64,000 nt of DNA from Paraburkholderia unamae (lineage in GTDB: Bacteria; Pseudomonadota; Gammaproteobacteria; Burkholderiales; Burkholderiaceae). This document shows positions 38,962 through 47,992 of the stretch, one piece after another. The notes under the pieces were generated by a model. The model was not told where the DNA came from. It worked only from the letters and a program-made list of their open reading frames with translations, and ran no database searches. Position 1 is the first letter of the stretch, and every line of letters starts with the position of its first letter. The position numbers were made by a program, and so were the translations under genes. The stretch is from positions 1 to 64,000 of the forward strand of contig NZ_QLSU01000039.1 of assembly GCF_003268775.1 (NCBI RefSeq). Reading direction: 5' to 3'.

Positions 38962-39004
38962 AGGGTTTTCCCTAGGACAGAAACGATTATAGGGTTTTCC
39001 CTAG
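38962..39004 (-). promoter_or_regulatory. DUF3563 promoter flanked by two identical operator-like sites
   Basis: The 14-base sequence AGGGTTTTCCCTAG occurs at 38962-38975 and again, identically, at 38991-39004, 29 bases apart. Its AGGG/CCCT ends form an inverted repeat. Between them, on the minus strand, is a perfect TATAAT -10 box (38986-38991). One copy occupies the -35/-10 spacer and the other the start of the transcript, the classic geometry for repression. Confidence 0.7.
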
Positions 39005-39157
39005 TCAGACGCTAGTGCGGCGCAGCAAAAAAACTGCGACGCGCCGTCGCATAAGGACGAGCGGAAACGATGCGTTGCAGCAAAACAACGCATCGAGTTT
39101 CCAGATACGGGGGTGGATTACAGCGCGGGTCGCCTGGTGAGCGGCCCGGTGGACCAC

Positions 39158-40063
39158 TTAGCGAGGCGCCTTCTGGCCCGTTTTTTGGGTGGCTTTTGCG
39201 GTGTGGTGAGCCGGAGCAGCGCGGGAGGAACGCGCCGCTGTGTGACGCGCGGGTGCAGGCGTGGCAACCGCTGCGCGGGCCGGAGCCGGAGTTTCCGCGG
39301 CAACGGCCGGTGTAGCCGCCAGTGTGGCGAGCCGCTGCGAGATGTCATCGAGCGACGACTGCTGCTTCAGGATGAATTGCTCCAGGCGAGCCTGCTCGGC
39401 GCGGGACTCGTTTGCGAGGCTGTCGAACCGCACCGATTGCGCGATCCCAAATCCCACCGAAGCCAGCACGGCCGCCGAAGCGGCAACGAGCACCCATTTG
39501 AGCCGGCGCGAAGACGCGGCGGCCATGCGGCGCTGGTCGGCAAGCGCCGACTGGAGGGCATCCAGGCGAGTCTCCACTGCGGACGCGGGCGCTTCGGCGC
39601 TCGCGTCATCCGCGGCGTGGAACGACGGCTCGGAGAGCGCTGCGGCTGGCAGCGCGACGTCCGCGTCGCCCGTCGCCAGGGTCGGCTCCGCGTCGGCCAC
39701 GGACGGTGCAGCCGCTCGCTTTGTCCGCGCGGCGCGGCGCGTAGCCGTTGCAGCGGAGGCGTCATCGGCGGACGCCGGTTCGGCTTGCCCGGTCTCGGGC
39801 GTTTCGAAGCCGCTCAGCGTGGCCTGACGCACGGCTACGCCCTCCACCTCGGCGGCTACGGGCGCACTCGCGGCGTCGTGCTGCTCTTGCTGCGCGTGCG
39901 GATCAAGAGAAGGCTCGGCGCCGGGCGCCTGCGCGTTGACAGTGTCGTCGCCGGCGGGCAACCCGGAAGGATCGAACGAAGGGGACGATGCGCGACGCTT
40001 CGACGGCGCGCTGCGCTCGGGGCGCGAGGAGCTCAATGATGCGGTATCTGCGTAATCAGCCAT
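39158..40063 (-). CDS. Hypothetical single-pass membrane protein with Ala-rich disordered arms
   Basis: The 301-residue protein has a long acidic/Ala-rich N-terminal region (1-160), a short amphipathic helix (162-188), one membrane helix (about 189-211), then a coiled-coil-like stretch (SLANESRAEQARLEQFILKQQSSLDDISQRLATL in outline, about 215-248). A basic Ala/Pro-rich C-terminus resembles histone-H1-like tails. Topology suggests N-in, C-out. I do not recognise the family. The gene is divergent from the epimerase gene across a 323-base spacer. Confidence 0.6.
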   Translation of the reverse strand: MADYADTASLSSSRPERSAPSKRRASSPSFDPSGLPAGDDTVNAQAPGAEPSLDPHAQQEQHDAASAPVAAEVEGVAVRQATLSGFETPETGQAEPASADDASAATATRRAARTKRAAAPSVADAEPTLATGDADVALPAAALSEPSFHAADDASAEAPASAVETRLDALQSALADQRRMAAASSRRLKWVLVAASAAVLASVGFGIAQSVRFDSLANESRAEQARLEQFILKQQSSLDDISQRLATLAATPAVAAETPAPARAAVATPAPARHTAARSSRAAPAHHTAKATQKTGQKAPR

Positions 40064-40386
40064 GGGTCAACGATGCGGTTCGCGTCGCGCGCCAGCCGGT
40101 CACGGCCCCTGCGCGACGTCCTCGTGTTCTGGTTCGAGCGCCCATTGTCGCATGCCGAACCACACCGACAGAGGCTCTCGTCTGACTTATCCGGCATGCA
40201 TCATCGGGAACCCGCCCGCCCCATCCACAATGCCTTGCGCAAGATCAATCATGAGACTGACGATGACCGCCGCAAGACCGTCCGCCGCCGATCCCCGGCG
40301 CCCCCAAATGGCCCGCGCATTTTGCGAATGCGTACAATCGCCGACATCATTTCTTCCCTGTGACGCGGCCGCCGCGTGCTTGCCCC
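40064..40386. other. Divergent spacer between the hypothetical membrane protein and the epimerase gene
   Basis: I see no credible gene. A -10-like TACAAT at 40333-40338 precedes the epimerase start by about 50 bases, without a good -35 partner. No strong hairpin or repeat is visible. Confidence 0.4.
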
Positions 40387-41499
40387 ATGAACACACTCCC
40401 GAGCGCAGCGAGCCTGCGTGAGCATTTCGACCGCATCGTCCTGCCGCTGTGGCTCGGGCCCGGCTTCAACGCCGCGCTGCGCCTGCCCTACGAGGCAATC
40501 GACGCGGCCGGCGTGCAGCCGCTGCCCGTCACGCGCTACCGGGCGATGGCGTGCGCGCGGCAGCTTTTCGTGTTCTCCCAGGCAAGCGACGCCGCCCAGG
40601 CGGCCCACGCCCACACGCTCTTCGAAACATTGCGCCACACCTTCCAGGATCGGGCGCACGGTGGATGGTTCTATAGCGTCGACGCCACGGGCGCACCGCT
40701 CGACACCACCAAGGACCTCTACACGCACGCATTCGTGGTGTTCGCGAGCGCCGCCTACGGCCAGCGCTTCGGCGAATCCGCGGCGCTCGACCTCGCGCGC
40801 GAGACCTCGTCGCTGATCGTCGATCGCTTCGCCGCCCGCGACGGTCTGCTGAACGCGGCGCTCGACGCGTCCTTCGCGAGCGTCACCGGCGCGCCGCTGC
40901 AAAATCCGCTGATGCACCTCACCGAAGCCTGGCTCGCCGCAAGCGACGCCACCGGCGACGCCGCGTTCGACACGGCCGTCACGCGCCTCACCGAGGCGCT
41001 CGCGCGCACATTCCTGCACGAGCCCACGGGCTGTATCGCCGAATTGCCGATTGGCGCGGCGGACAACCGGCTCGAACCGGGCCACCAGTTCGAATGGTTC
41101 TGGCTGGCGTCACGCGCGGGCGCGCGGCTGGGCGACTCGGGCCTCGATGAAGCGCTCGCGCGCGCCTTCGCTTTCGCGCAAAAGCACGGCGTGGATGCAG
41201 AGCGTGGAACCGTGGCGGCGGCGCTCGACGAACAAGGCCACGTGATCGATGCGACCCAGCGCATCTGGGCGCAGACGGAATACTTGCGCGCGCTCGCCAC
41301 GCATGGCGACGCAGCCGTGCGCGCGACGCTCGCGCCGCAAATCGCGCGCTTCGCGCCGCGCTTTCTCACGCCGCAAGGCTGGGTGGAATGCCGCGCGGCC
41401 GACGGCGAGGTGGCGCGCGCAGACATGCCGTCGACCACGCCTTACCACCTTCTCACCGCCTACCAGAGCATGAGCGCCCAAGCTCGCCAGGCGGATTAA
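40387..41499 (+). CDS. AGE-family sugar epimerase/isomerase
   Basis: The 370-residue (alpha/alpha)6-barrel protein belongs to the N-acylglucosamine 2-epimerase / aldose-ketose isomerase family. The two catalytic histidines are recognisable: His233 in EPGHQFEWFW (the family GHxxE-like motif) and His354 in STTPYHLLTAYQ. RMWAQTE-like residues (RIWAQTEYLRAL) also fit. Family members include GlcNAc 2-epimerase, cellobiose 2-epimerase and the mannose/sulfoquinovose isomerase YihS. Substrate is not determined; the spacing resembles the mannose-isomerase branch (weak inference). ATG 40387 is preferred over the ORF start 9 codons upstream. Confidence 0.87.
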   Translation: MNTLPSAASLREHFDRIVLPLWLGPGFNAALRLPYEAIDAAGVQPLPVTRYRAMACARQLFVFSQASDAAQAAHAHTLFETLRHTFQDRAHGGWFYSVDATGAPLDTTKDLYTHAFVVFASAAYGQRFGESAALDLARETSSLIVDRFAARDGLLNAALDASFASVTGAPLQNPLMHLTEAWLAASDATGDAAFDTAVTRLTEALARTFLHEPTGCIAELPIGAADNRLEPGHQFEWFWLASRAGARLGDSGLDEALARAFAFAQKHGVDAERGTVAAALDEQGHVIDATQRIWAQTEYLRALATHGDAAVRATLAPQIARFAPRFLTPQGWVECRAADGEVARADMPSTTPYHLLTAYQSMSAQARQAD

Positions 41500-41513
41500 G
41501 GCAGCCTGGGCGC

Positions 41514-43118
41514 TCAGCCCGCCGCCAGCACCGCCGGCGAAATCTCGAACGCCGCCACGGCCTCTGAAAGCTGGCGCGTTTGCTGATGGAGCGAAGCCGC
41601 CGCAGCCGCGGCCTCCTCCACGAGCGCCGCGTTCTGCTGGGTCATCTGGTCCATCTGCGAGACGGCCTGATTGACCTGGTCAATGCCGGCGCTCTGCTCC
41701 AGCGACGACGCGCTGATGCCCGCCATCATCTGCGTCGCCCGCGAGATCGAGTTCGACACCTCGCGCATCGCGTCGCCCGCACGCTCCACGAGTTCCGAGC
41801 CGCCGCGAATCTGCGCAACCGACTCGCTGATGAGCGTCTTGATCTCCTTGGCCGACTGCGCGCTGCGCTGCGCGAGCCCGCGCACCTCGCCCGCCACGAC
41901 CGCGAAGCCCCGGCCCTGCTCGCCCGCCCGCGCGGCTTCCACCGCCGCGTTCAACGCGAGAATATTGGTCTGGAAGGCAATGCCGTCGATCACACCGATG
42001 ATCTCCGCGATCTTGTCCGAGCTTTGCGCGATGCCGCGCATGCGCTCGACCACCTCGCCCACCACCGCGCCACCGCGCCCGGTCGCGTCGAGCGCCGCCT
42101 CGGCCAGCGTGTTCGCTTCGCGCGCGTTCTCCGCCGTATTGCGCACCGTGCCTGTGAGTTCCTCCATGCTCGCCGCCGTTTGCTCGAGCGAAGCCGCCTG
42201 CGATTCGGTGCGCGCCGAAAGGTCGGCGTTGCCCGTGGCAATCTCGTCGGCGCCCACGTGGATCGAGCCCGCCGTCTCGCGCACCGTGTGCACCGTGCGC
42301 GCGAGACTCGACTGCATCAGCGCGAGGCCCTGGAACAGCCGGCCGATCTCGTTGTCGCCGCGCGCCGCCACGCGCTCGTCGAGCCGCCCGCGCGCGATGC
42401 GCTCGAAATGGCGGCCCGCTTCCTCCAGCGGCGCCACCACGCCGCGCCGCAGCGCGATGTGCACGCCCGTCGCGAGCGCGATCAGCACGACGAGGATGAA
42501 GAGGCCCACGCCCTGGAACAGCGCGAGACGCGAATCGATCGAATCGAGCGAGGCCCGGCTCGCCGCGCCGCTGAACTGCGTAAAGGCGTGCAGCTCGGCG
42601 AGATAAGCGTCCTGATACGACTGCGTGGGCTGGTCGAGAAACGCCTGGAGATTGTTGCCGTTGAGGTCGTCGCCGAGTTCGCCGAGCGCCTTGCGCAGCA
42701 CCTGGTAGCGCTGCGCGAGCGCGGCGATGCGCGCGCGGTCCTCGTCGCTGATCGGCGGCACGGCCATGAGCGTCTCGAACGCGTGGTCGGCGGCGCTCAG
42801 TTGCTCGCGCGCGTGGTCGACGATATCGGTGGGAACGGTGCCGCCACGCACCATGCGCGTGCCCGCGCGCGAGAGATTGATGCGGGCGTCCATCAGATGC
42901 TGGGTGGTTTCGTTGGCGGCGCTCGCCTGGCGCAATGCCACTTTGGAGAGGTCGGCCACGTCGTCATGCGTGCGCGTGAGCGACCAGTAACCGAGTCCTG
43001 CGGTGACGAGCTGCAATACGCAGAACGCAACGAGAACGCATAACAGGCCGGATGCGACCTTGATCTTGCTGAACAATTGGACACCTGGGATAGCAGTGAA
43101 TGAGCGGCGCGCAAGCAT
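41514..43118 (-). CDS. Methyl-accepting chemotaxis protein, Tar/Tsr type
   Basis: The 534-residue receptor has helix 1 (about 22-45), a four-helix-bundle periplasmic sensor of Tar type (about 46-205; ARINLSRAGTRMVRGG carries the arginines that bind ligand carboxylates in Tar/Tsr), helix 2 (about 206-228), HAMP, and the signalling hairpin with [37 protein letters not shown] in outline. The C-terminus has no CheR pentapeptide. It probably senses an amino acid or dicarboxylate (inference). Confidence 0.92.
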   Translation of the reverse strand: MLARRSFTAIPGVQLFSKIKVASGLLCVLVAFCVLQLVTAGLGYWSLTRTHDDVADLSKVALRQASAANETTQHLMDARINLSRAGTRMVRGGTVPTDIVDHAREQLSAADHAFETLMAVPPISDEDRARIAALAQRYQVLRKALGELGDDLNGNNLQAFLDQPTQSYQDAYLAELHAFTQFSGAASRASLDSIDSRLALFQGVGLFILVVLIALATGVHIALRRGVVAPLEEAGRHFERIARGRLDERVAARGDNEIGRLFQGLALMQSSLARTVHTVRETAGSIHVGADEIATGNADLSARTESQAASLEQTAASMEELTGTVRNTAENAREANTLAEAALDATGRGGAVVGEVVERMRGIAQSSDKIAEIIGVIDGIAFQTNILALNAAVEAARAGEQGRGFAVVAGEVRGLAQRSAQSAKEIKTLISESVAQIRGGSELVERAGDAMREVSNSISRATQMMAGISASSLEQSAGIDQVNQAVSQMDQMTQQNAALVEEAAAAAASLHQQTRQLSEAVAAFEISPAVLAAG

Positions 43119-43175
43119 GTGATCGCTCGCGCCCGCTCTGCGTTTACGGCCGCGAAAACGTTGTTTTGAGCCCTG

Positions 43176-43195
43176 AACCGTGAATAAACCGTGAA
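43176..43195. repeat. Tandem direct repeat AACCGTGAA with 11-bp period
   Basis: AACCGTGAA occurs at 43176-43184 and 43187-43195, one helical turn apart, in the divergent spacer between the chemoreceptor and thioesterase genes. It could be a regulator site; no protein can be assigned. Confidence 0.4.
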
Positions 43196-43366
43196 AAACA
43201 GCCCCAAAATGCGCAATGAGTTATTTCAGAAACGATCCATTTGGCATTTCACGCATTTCTCGCAACAATGCGCGCGGGGTTTCATTCGATTCACCTTGAC
43301 TAGGCCGTGGAGCGCTTCCTACAGTGGTTAGGAAACCACGCGGGGGTAGACCCAGGGAACGCGACG

Positions 43367-43810
43367 ATGACAGACCTTTTGGATCGTGCACGCGGCGCGC
43401 TGCACGCGCAGCCGTTCAGCGTGCTGCTCGGCACCGAACTCATGCACGTGGGGGCCGACGAACTGACCCTGCGCCTGCCCGTACGCGAAGACCTCAGGCA
43501 ACAACACGGTTTCGTGCACGGCGGGGTGATCAGTTATCTCGCCGACAATGCGCTGACCTTCGCCGGCGCGCTCGCACTCGGGCCGCGGGTGGTGACGGCG
43601 GAATTCAAGATCAACTATCTGCGCCCGGTGCTCAAGGGCACGCTCATGGCGCGGGCCCGCGTGGTGCACTCGGCGCGCTACCAGGCCACCTGCCAGTGCA
43701 GCGTGTACGTGATGGAAAACGGCGACGAACGGTTGGTGGCGATCGCGCAGGGGACGGTCAACCGTATGTCGGAAGCGGGCGCGCCGGAAGAGAGACCGCA
43801 GACGGGCTGA
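43367..43810 (+). CDS. PaaI-type hotdog-fold thioesterase
   Basis: The 147-residue protein from ATG 43367 has an AGGGAA ribosome binding site; a GTG start 20 codons upstream is less likely. The motif HGFVHGGVISYLADNA with His51-Gly-Gly and Asp60 is the PaaI active site. Such enzymes hydrolyse aromatic or medium-chain acyl-CoA thioesters in the cytoplasm. No aromatic-degradation genes lie near, so its physiological substrate is open. Confidence 0.9.
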   Translation: MTDLLDRARGALHAQPFSVLLGTELMHVGADELTLRLPVREDLRQQHGFVHGGVISYLADNALTFAGALALGPRVVTAEFKINYLRPVLKGTLMARARVVHSARYQATCQCSVYVMENGDERLVAIAQGTVNRMSEAGAPEERPQTG

Positions 43811-43961
43811 AAGACACGCTCGCAAGCACTGCGCACAAATCAGGCAAATTTGCGAAACAAGGATAAATGCAGGGAAAGACCGCATATTTCAAAATCATTA
43901 CGCTTGATTTCGATTTGTAACGAATCTACGCTGCGGCCGTTTACTCGACGAGAACGCCGCA

Positions 43962-45731
43962 GTGTCGCCCTCCAGCAAGACCACGATCGCCGTCGCCACC
44001 CTGGCTCTGTACAGCCTGCCCTCGTTCGCGCAAAGCGAAGGCCTCGTCGTCGACGCTTTGCCGGGCGCCGACACGCAGCGCTTGCAGCAACAGCGCATCG
44101 AAGCCACGTCGACCAACGGCGCGCTCGCCAATGCGCTCGATCAGGATGCGTCGAGCAAGGATGCGGGCGCGGCGGATCTCGCGCATCTGCCCGCCGAAAC
44201 GCCGTGCTTCGCGATCGGCAAAGTCGAACTTGCCAATAATCCGTTTCGCTCACTGGAGCGCGTGGTCGCGCCTGTCGTGGGCCAATGCGTCGGTGTGGAC
44301 GGTCTCAAGGTCGTGCAGGATACGGCCGCCAATGCGCTGATCGCCGACGGCTACGTGACTTCGCGCGTGACCGTGCCCGCGCAATCGCTCGCCTCCGGCA
44401 CGCTCAGGCTCGACGTGATGGCCGGGCGCGTTGGCGAAGTCCGCGATGCGACGGATACGGCAAGCGACGCGGAAAACGACACGCGCAACGGCAAGCATAA
44501 CGAAGCGATCGGCACGCTGGCGCGCGCGTTGCCGCTGCGCGGGGGCGACCTGCTCGATCAGCACGGCATCGACCAGGGGCTGGAGAACATTCGGCGGCTC
44601 TCGTCCCAGGCCGACGCACGTTTCGACATTCTGCCCGGCGCCGACCCCGGCGAGTCGGACATCGTCCTCGTTCCCGGCGATGGAAAGCGCTGGCACGCGG
44701 CGCTCGGCTACGACAATGCCGGCCAGATCGCAACCGGCAAGAATGAAATATACGGAATCCTCACCATCGACTCGCCGCTGCATCAGTACGATCAGTTGCA
44801 GGTCTCCGGCCTCACGAACGCCAACCGTGGCGCACCGGGCCTCGGGGCGACCCAGGCCAGCGCTTCGTACAGCGTGCCGCTCGGCTATACGATGCTCGCG
44901 CTCGACGCGTACCGCACCAGCTATCTCCAGACACGCTCGTTCACGTTCGGCGACGTACAGTACACGGGCGAGCAAAAAGGCGCGGGCGTGAAGCTTTCAC
45001 GCATGGTGCAACGCGGCGCGAAGTCGCGCACCGAATTGAGCGCACGCCTGTATCGCGCGATCAATCACAACTACGTGCAGGACACGCTGGTCGACGTGCA
45101 GGACCGCGACGTCTACGGCTATGAACTGGGCGTCTCGCACCGCCACTACTTCGGCCGCGTGCAGGTGGACGCCGCGCTCGGCTGGCGCGCGACGCTGCCC
45201 GGCGTCTCGCGCCAGCCCGGCTATGTGCTCAACGACGACGGCTTCAATGGCCGCGAGCAGATCGAAACCGCTTCGGTTTCCGTGCTCGCGCCGTTTCGCG
45301 TGGCCAATCAGCCGTTCTCGTATCAATTCACGTGGACGAGGCAAAACGCGCGCACACGCGTCACCTCGCCCGACTTCTTCACGATCGGCACCCGCTATGC
45401 CGTGCGCGGCTTCGACCAGCAAACGACGCTCGCAGCGGAAAACGGTTGGACCGTATCGAACGAACTCGACTGGTACGCGCCTACGTCCATCGGCGTGCAG
45501 GCGTTGTATGTGGGCCTCGACGCCGGCCGCGTGAGCGGACCGACCGCGCCGTACCTGACGGGTGACACCCTGGTGGGAACCGTGGTGGGCGTGCGAGGCA
45601 CGCTTGCGCCGAAGAACCGCCTCTCGGCCGGCGTCAACTATGACGTCTCGCTCGGTTGGCCGCTCTACAAGCCCAACGCGTTTCCAAACCGCACGCCCAC
45701 CCTGCTCGTTCAGGTCACCGCAGTCGTCTGA
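43962..45731 (+). CDS. Two-partner secretion outer-membrane transporter (TpsB, ShlB/FhaC family)
   Basis: The 589-residue protein starts with GTG and has a signal peptide (cleavage after SFA, about 24). Periplasmic POTRA domains (about 75-235; CFAIGKVEL, LIADGYVTSRVTVPAQSLASGTLRLDVMAGRVGEV in outline) are followed by a 16-strand beta-barrel. The conserved loop-6 motif appears as VRGFDQQTTLAAENGW, and it ends in an aromatic/valine beta-signal (VQVTAVV). It exports the exoprotein encoded 48 bases downstream. An inserted acidic stretch in the second POTRA (ATDTASDAENDTRNGKHNE) is unusual. Confidence 0.92.
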   Translation: MSPSSKTTIAVATLALYSLPSFAQSEGLVVDALPGADTQRLQQQRIEATSTNGALANALDQDASSKDAGAADLAHLPAETPCFAIGKVELANNPFRSLERVVAPVVGQCVGVDGLKVVQDTAANALIADGYVTSRVTVPAQSLASGTLRLDVMAGRVGEVRDATDTASDAENDTRNGKHNEAIGTLARALPLRGGDLLDQHGIDQGLENIRRLSSQADARFDILPGADPGESDIVLVPGDGKRWHAALGYDNAGQIATGKNEIYGILTIDSPLHQYDQLQVSGLTNANRGAPGLGATQASASYSVPLGYTMLALDAYRTSYLQTRSFTFGDVQYTGEQKGAGVKLSRMVQRGAKSRTELSARLYRAINHNYVQDTLVDVQDRDVYGYELGVSHRHYFGRVQVDAALGWRATLPGVSRQPGYVLNDDGFNGREQIETASVSVLAPFRVANQPFSYQFTWTRQNARTRVTSPDFFTIGTRYAVRGFDQQTTLAAENGWTVSNELDWYAPTSIGVQALYVGLDAGRVSGPTAPYLTGDTLVGTVVGVRGTLAPKNRLSAGVNYDVSLGWPLYKPNAFPNRTPTLLVQVTAVV

Positions 45732-45779
45732 ACGACTCCGCCTTTATCCATGCTGCGTTATGTAAAGGAAATAATAAGT

Positions 45780-47888
45780 ATGACAAAGCAATATCGCAAC
45801 AACGCCCAACACGCCGGCAGCACCCTCTGGTTCGCAGCTCGCGCGAGCGCCTTCGCCGCGCTGTGCGCGTTCGGCATGCAGCCGCTCGTGGCCAGCGCGC
45901 AAGCCACGCTGCCCATTACCGTGGACACGGGCGCAGCCGTGCGCCCCTCGCTCGGCACATCGGGCAACGGCACCCAGGTCGTCAACATCGTCGCGGCAAA
46001 TGCGGCCGGCGTGTCGAACAACCGCTTCGCGCAGTACAACGTCGGCACCGGCGGCGTGATCCTGAACAACGCCACGAAGGCCGCGCAAACGCAGACGGGC
46101 GGCGCCGTGCAGGCCAACGCCGCACTCGGCGGACGCAGCGCGAACCTCGTGCTCATGCAGGTCACCGGCGGCCAGGCGTCGCAACTGCTCGGCACCACGG
46201 AAGTCGCGGGCCAGGGCGCCAACGTCGTGCTCGCCAATCCGGCCGGCATCACGTGCTCGGGCTGCGGCTTCCTGAACGCGCCGCGCGTCACGCTCGCCAC
46301 CGGCACGCCCACGCTCAACGCGGACGGCTCGCTGGGCGCCATCGACGTCAAGCAAGGCACGATCTCGGTGGCAGGCAACGGCCTGAACGGCTCGTCGAGC
46401 GCCGTGGACCTGATCGCGCGTGCGATCACCGTCAACGCGCAGGTGCGCGGCAAGTCGATCGATGCGATTGCGGGCGCGAACCGTGTCGACTACGCGTCGA
46501 AGACTGCGACCGCGCAGGCGGGCACGGGCGCGAAGCCGGAAGTGGCGATCGACGTGCAGTCGCTCGGCAGCATGTACGGCGACGGCGCGGTGCGCATGGT
46601 CGGCACCGAAGCGGGCGTTGGCGTGCGCGACAACGGCGCGCTCACGTCGCTCACGGGCAACCTGAGCATCGCTTCGAACGGCGACGTGACGATCGGCTCG
46701 CCCGCACGCGTGAAAGCCGGTGACAGCGTGAATATCAGCGGCGCGAACGTGCGCAACGACGGCGCGATTTCGGCGCAAGGCGTGGGCATCAACGCGCAAA
46801 GCTCGCTGACCAGCGCGGGTTCAGTGGAGGGCACGCGCGAAGCCATGCTGGGCGGCAACCAGTTGACGCTCTCGGGCGGCAGCGTCAAGGGCGGCGCGGT
46901 CACGCTTCAGGGCGCGAACGTGAGCAACCAGGGCGCAACCGTCAGCGCCGCCCGGCAGCTGAACGTGACCGGCAACCGCGTCAACAACGCGGGCACGCTG
47001 AACTCGACCGGCGACATGCGTATCAGCGCCAACGACACCTTCTCCAACGCCAAGGGCACTGTCCTCGCGCAGAACAGCGTGCAGTTCAGCGGCGGCACGC
47101 TCGACAACAGCAACGGCAAGATCGCTGCGACCACGGGCGCCATAGCGGCCCAGGCGGCACGCGTCGTCAACGCGAATGGCACGATGCGCGCGGGCGACAT
47201 GCTGTCGATCGACGCGCAAAACGTGGACAACACGAAGGGCACGCTCGCGTCGGCGGGCAACGCGACGATCGGCGCAGGCTCTGGCCTCAACAACACGGAC
47301 GGCATGATCGACGTCGCCAAAAGCGCGAGCGTTCGCACGTCGGGCACGCTGCTGAACACGCGTGGCAGCCTGAAGGCTGGCGACCTGGCCGCGCTGGAAG
47401 CACGCAGTCTCGACAACCGTAACGGCACGCTGTCGACCACGCGCGGTTCCGCGCAGATCAACGCGCAAGAGATCCTGAACGGCAACGGCCACATCACGAC
47501 GGCCGACCGGCTGAGCGTGAACGCGAGTTCGCTCGACAACGCGGCCGGCACGATCGCTATGCAGGGCCCGTCCACCATCGACGTGAACGGCAAGCTCGTC
47601 AACGACCGTGGCTCGATCGTTTCGAAGACGTTCGTCACGGGCACGGTGGGCTCGCTGTCGAACGCGGGCGGCACGATCTCCGGCGACATCCGCGTACGCT
47701 CCGGCAACGGCAACATCGTGCCGCCGGTGCCGCAACCGGACGCCAACCCGAGCGCATTCGATCCGGGCCCGGGTTACCTGCGCGTCGCGATGAAGGACTA
47801 CGACCCGAACAAGTATCAGTCCGGCTTCTTCGGCCCGGACGGCTATTTCTACGCTAAGGTCGGCACGACCCTGCAAGCCATGCGCTAA
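45780..47888 (+). CDS. Short filamentous-haemagglutinin-like exoprotein (TpsA)
   Basis: The 702-residue protein from ATG 45780 has an AAGGAAA ribosome binding site. It has a long signal peptide (cleavage after ASA, about 41), then the TPS/haemagglutination domain (about 45-290), where the usual NPNG motif reads NPAGITCSGCGF. FHA-type ~20-residue repeats (LDNSNGKIAA, VDNTKGTLAS, LDNRNGTLST, LDNAAGTIAM) run from about 390 to 630. A PPVPQP linker leads to a 55-residue aromatic tail (PNKYQSGFFGPDGYFYAKVG). No VENN motif or toxin domain follows, so it is not a typical contact-dependent inhibition CdiA. It is far shorter than most adhesins but the reading frame ends cleanly. Confidence 0.88.
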   Translation: MTKQYRNNAQHAGSTLWFAARASAFAALCAFGMQPLVASAQATLPITVDTGAAVRPSLGTSGNGTQVVNIVAANAAGVSNNRFAQYNVGTGGVILNNATKAAQTQTGGAVQANAALGGRSANLVLMQVTGGQASQLLGTTEVAGQGANVVLANPAGITCSGCGFLNAPRVTLATGTPTLNADGSLGAIDVKQGTISVAGNGLNGSSSAVDLIARAITVNAQVRGKSIDAIAGANRVDYASKTATAQAGTGAKPEVAIDVQSLGSMYGDGAVRMVGTEAGVGVRDNGALTSLTGNLSIASNGDVTIGSPARVKAGDSVNISGANVRNDGAISAQGVGINAQSSLTSAGSVEGTREAMLGGNQLTLSGGSVKGGAVTLQGANVSNQGATVSAARQLNVTGNRVNNAGTLNSTGDMRISANDTFSNAKGTVLAQNSVQFSGGTLDNSNGKIAATTGAIAAQAARVVNANGTMRAGDMLSIDAQNVDNTKGTLASAGNATIGAGSGLNNTDGMIDVAKSASVRTSGTLLNTRGSLKAGDLAALEARSLDNRNGTLSTTRGSAQINAQEILNGNGHITTADRLSVNASSLDNAAGTIAMQGPSTIDVNGKLVNDRGSIVSKTFVTGTVGSLSNAGGTISGDIRVRSGNGNIVPPVPQPDANPSAFDPGPGYLRVAMKDYDPNKYQSGFFGPDGYFYAKVGTTLQAMR

Positions 47889-47932
47889 GCGCCGCGTCCG
47901 CGCCACACACGCGGACATGACCGCCTGACGCA

Positions 47933-47972
47933 AACGGGCCCCGGCACGCATGACCGCGTGCCGGGGCCCGTT
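47933..47972. terminator. Perfect 17-bp hairpin between convergent operons
   Basis: Arms AACGGGCCCCGGCACGC and their exact complement surround a six-base loop (ATGACC). It lies 45 bases after the exoprotein stop and 21 before the convergent hydrolase stop. Neither side has a long T-run, so it probably serves both operons as a barrier or needs Rho. Confidence 0.65.
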
Positions 47973-47992
47973 ACGTTCCACCCGGTGCGCGC

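Noticed and set aside
45780-47888. Contact-dependent inhibition (CdiBAI) system
   Set aside because: The exoprotein has no VENN motif or toxin domain, and no immunity gene follows; the next gene is convergent metabolism.
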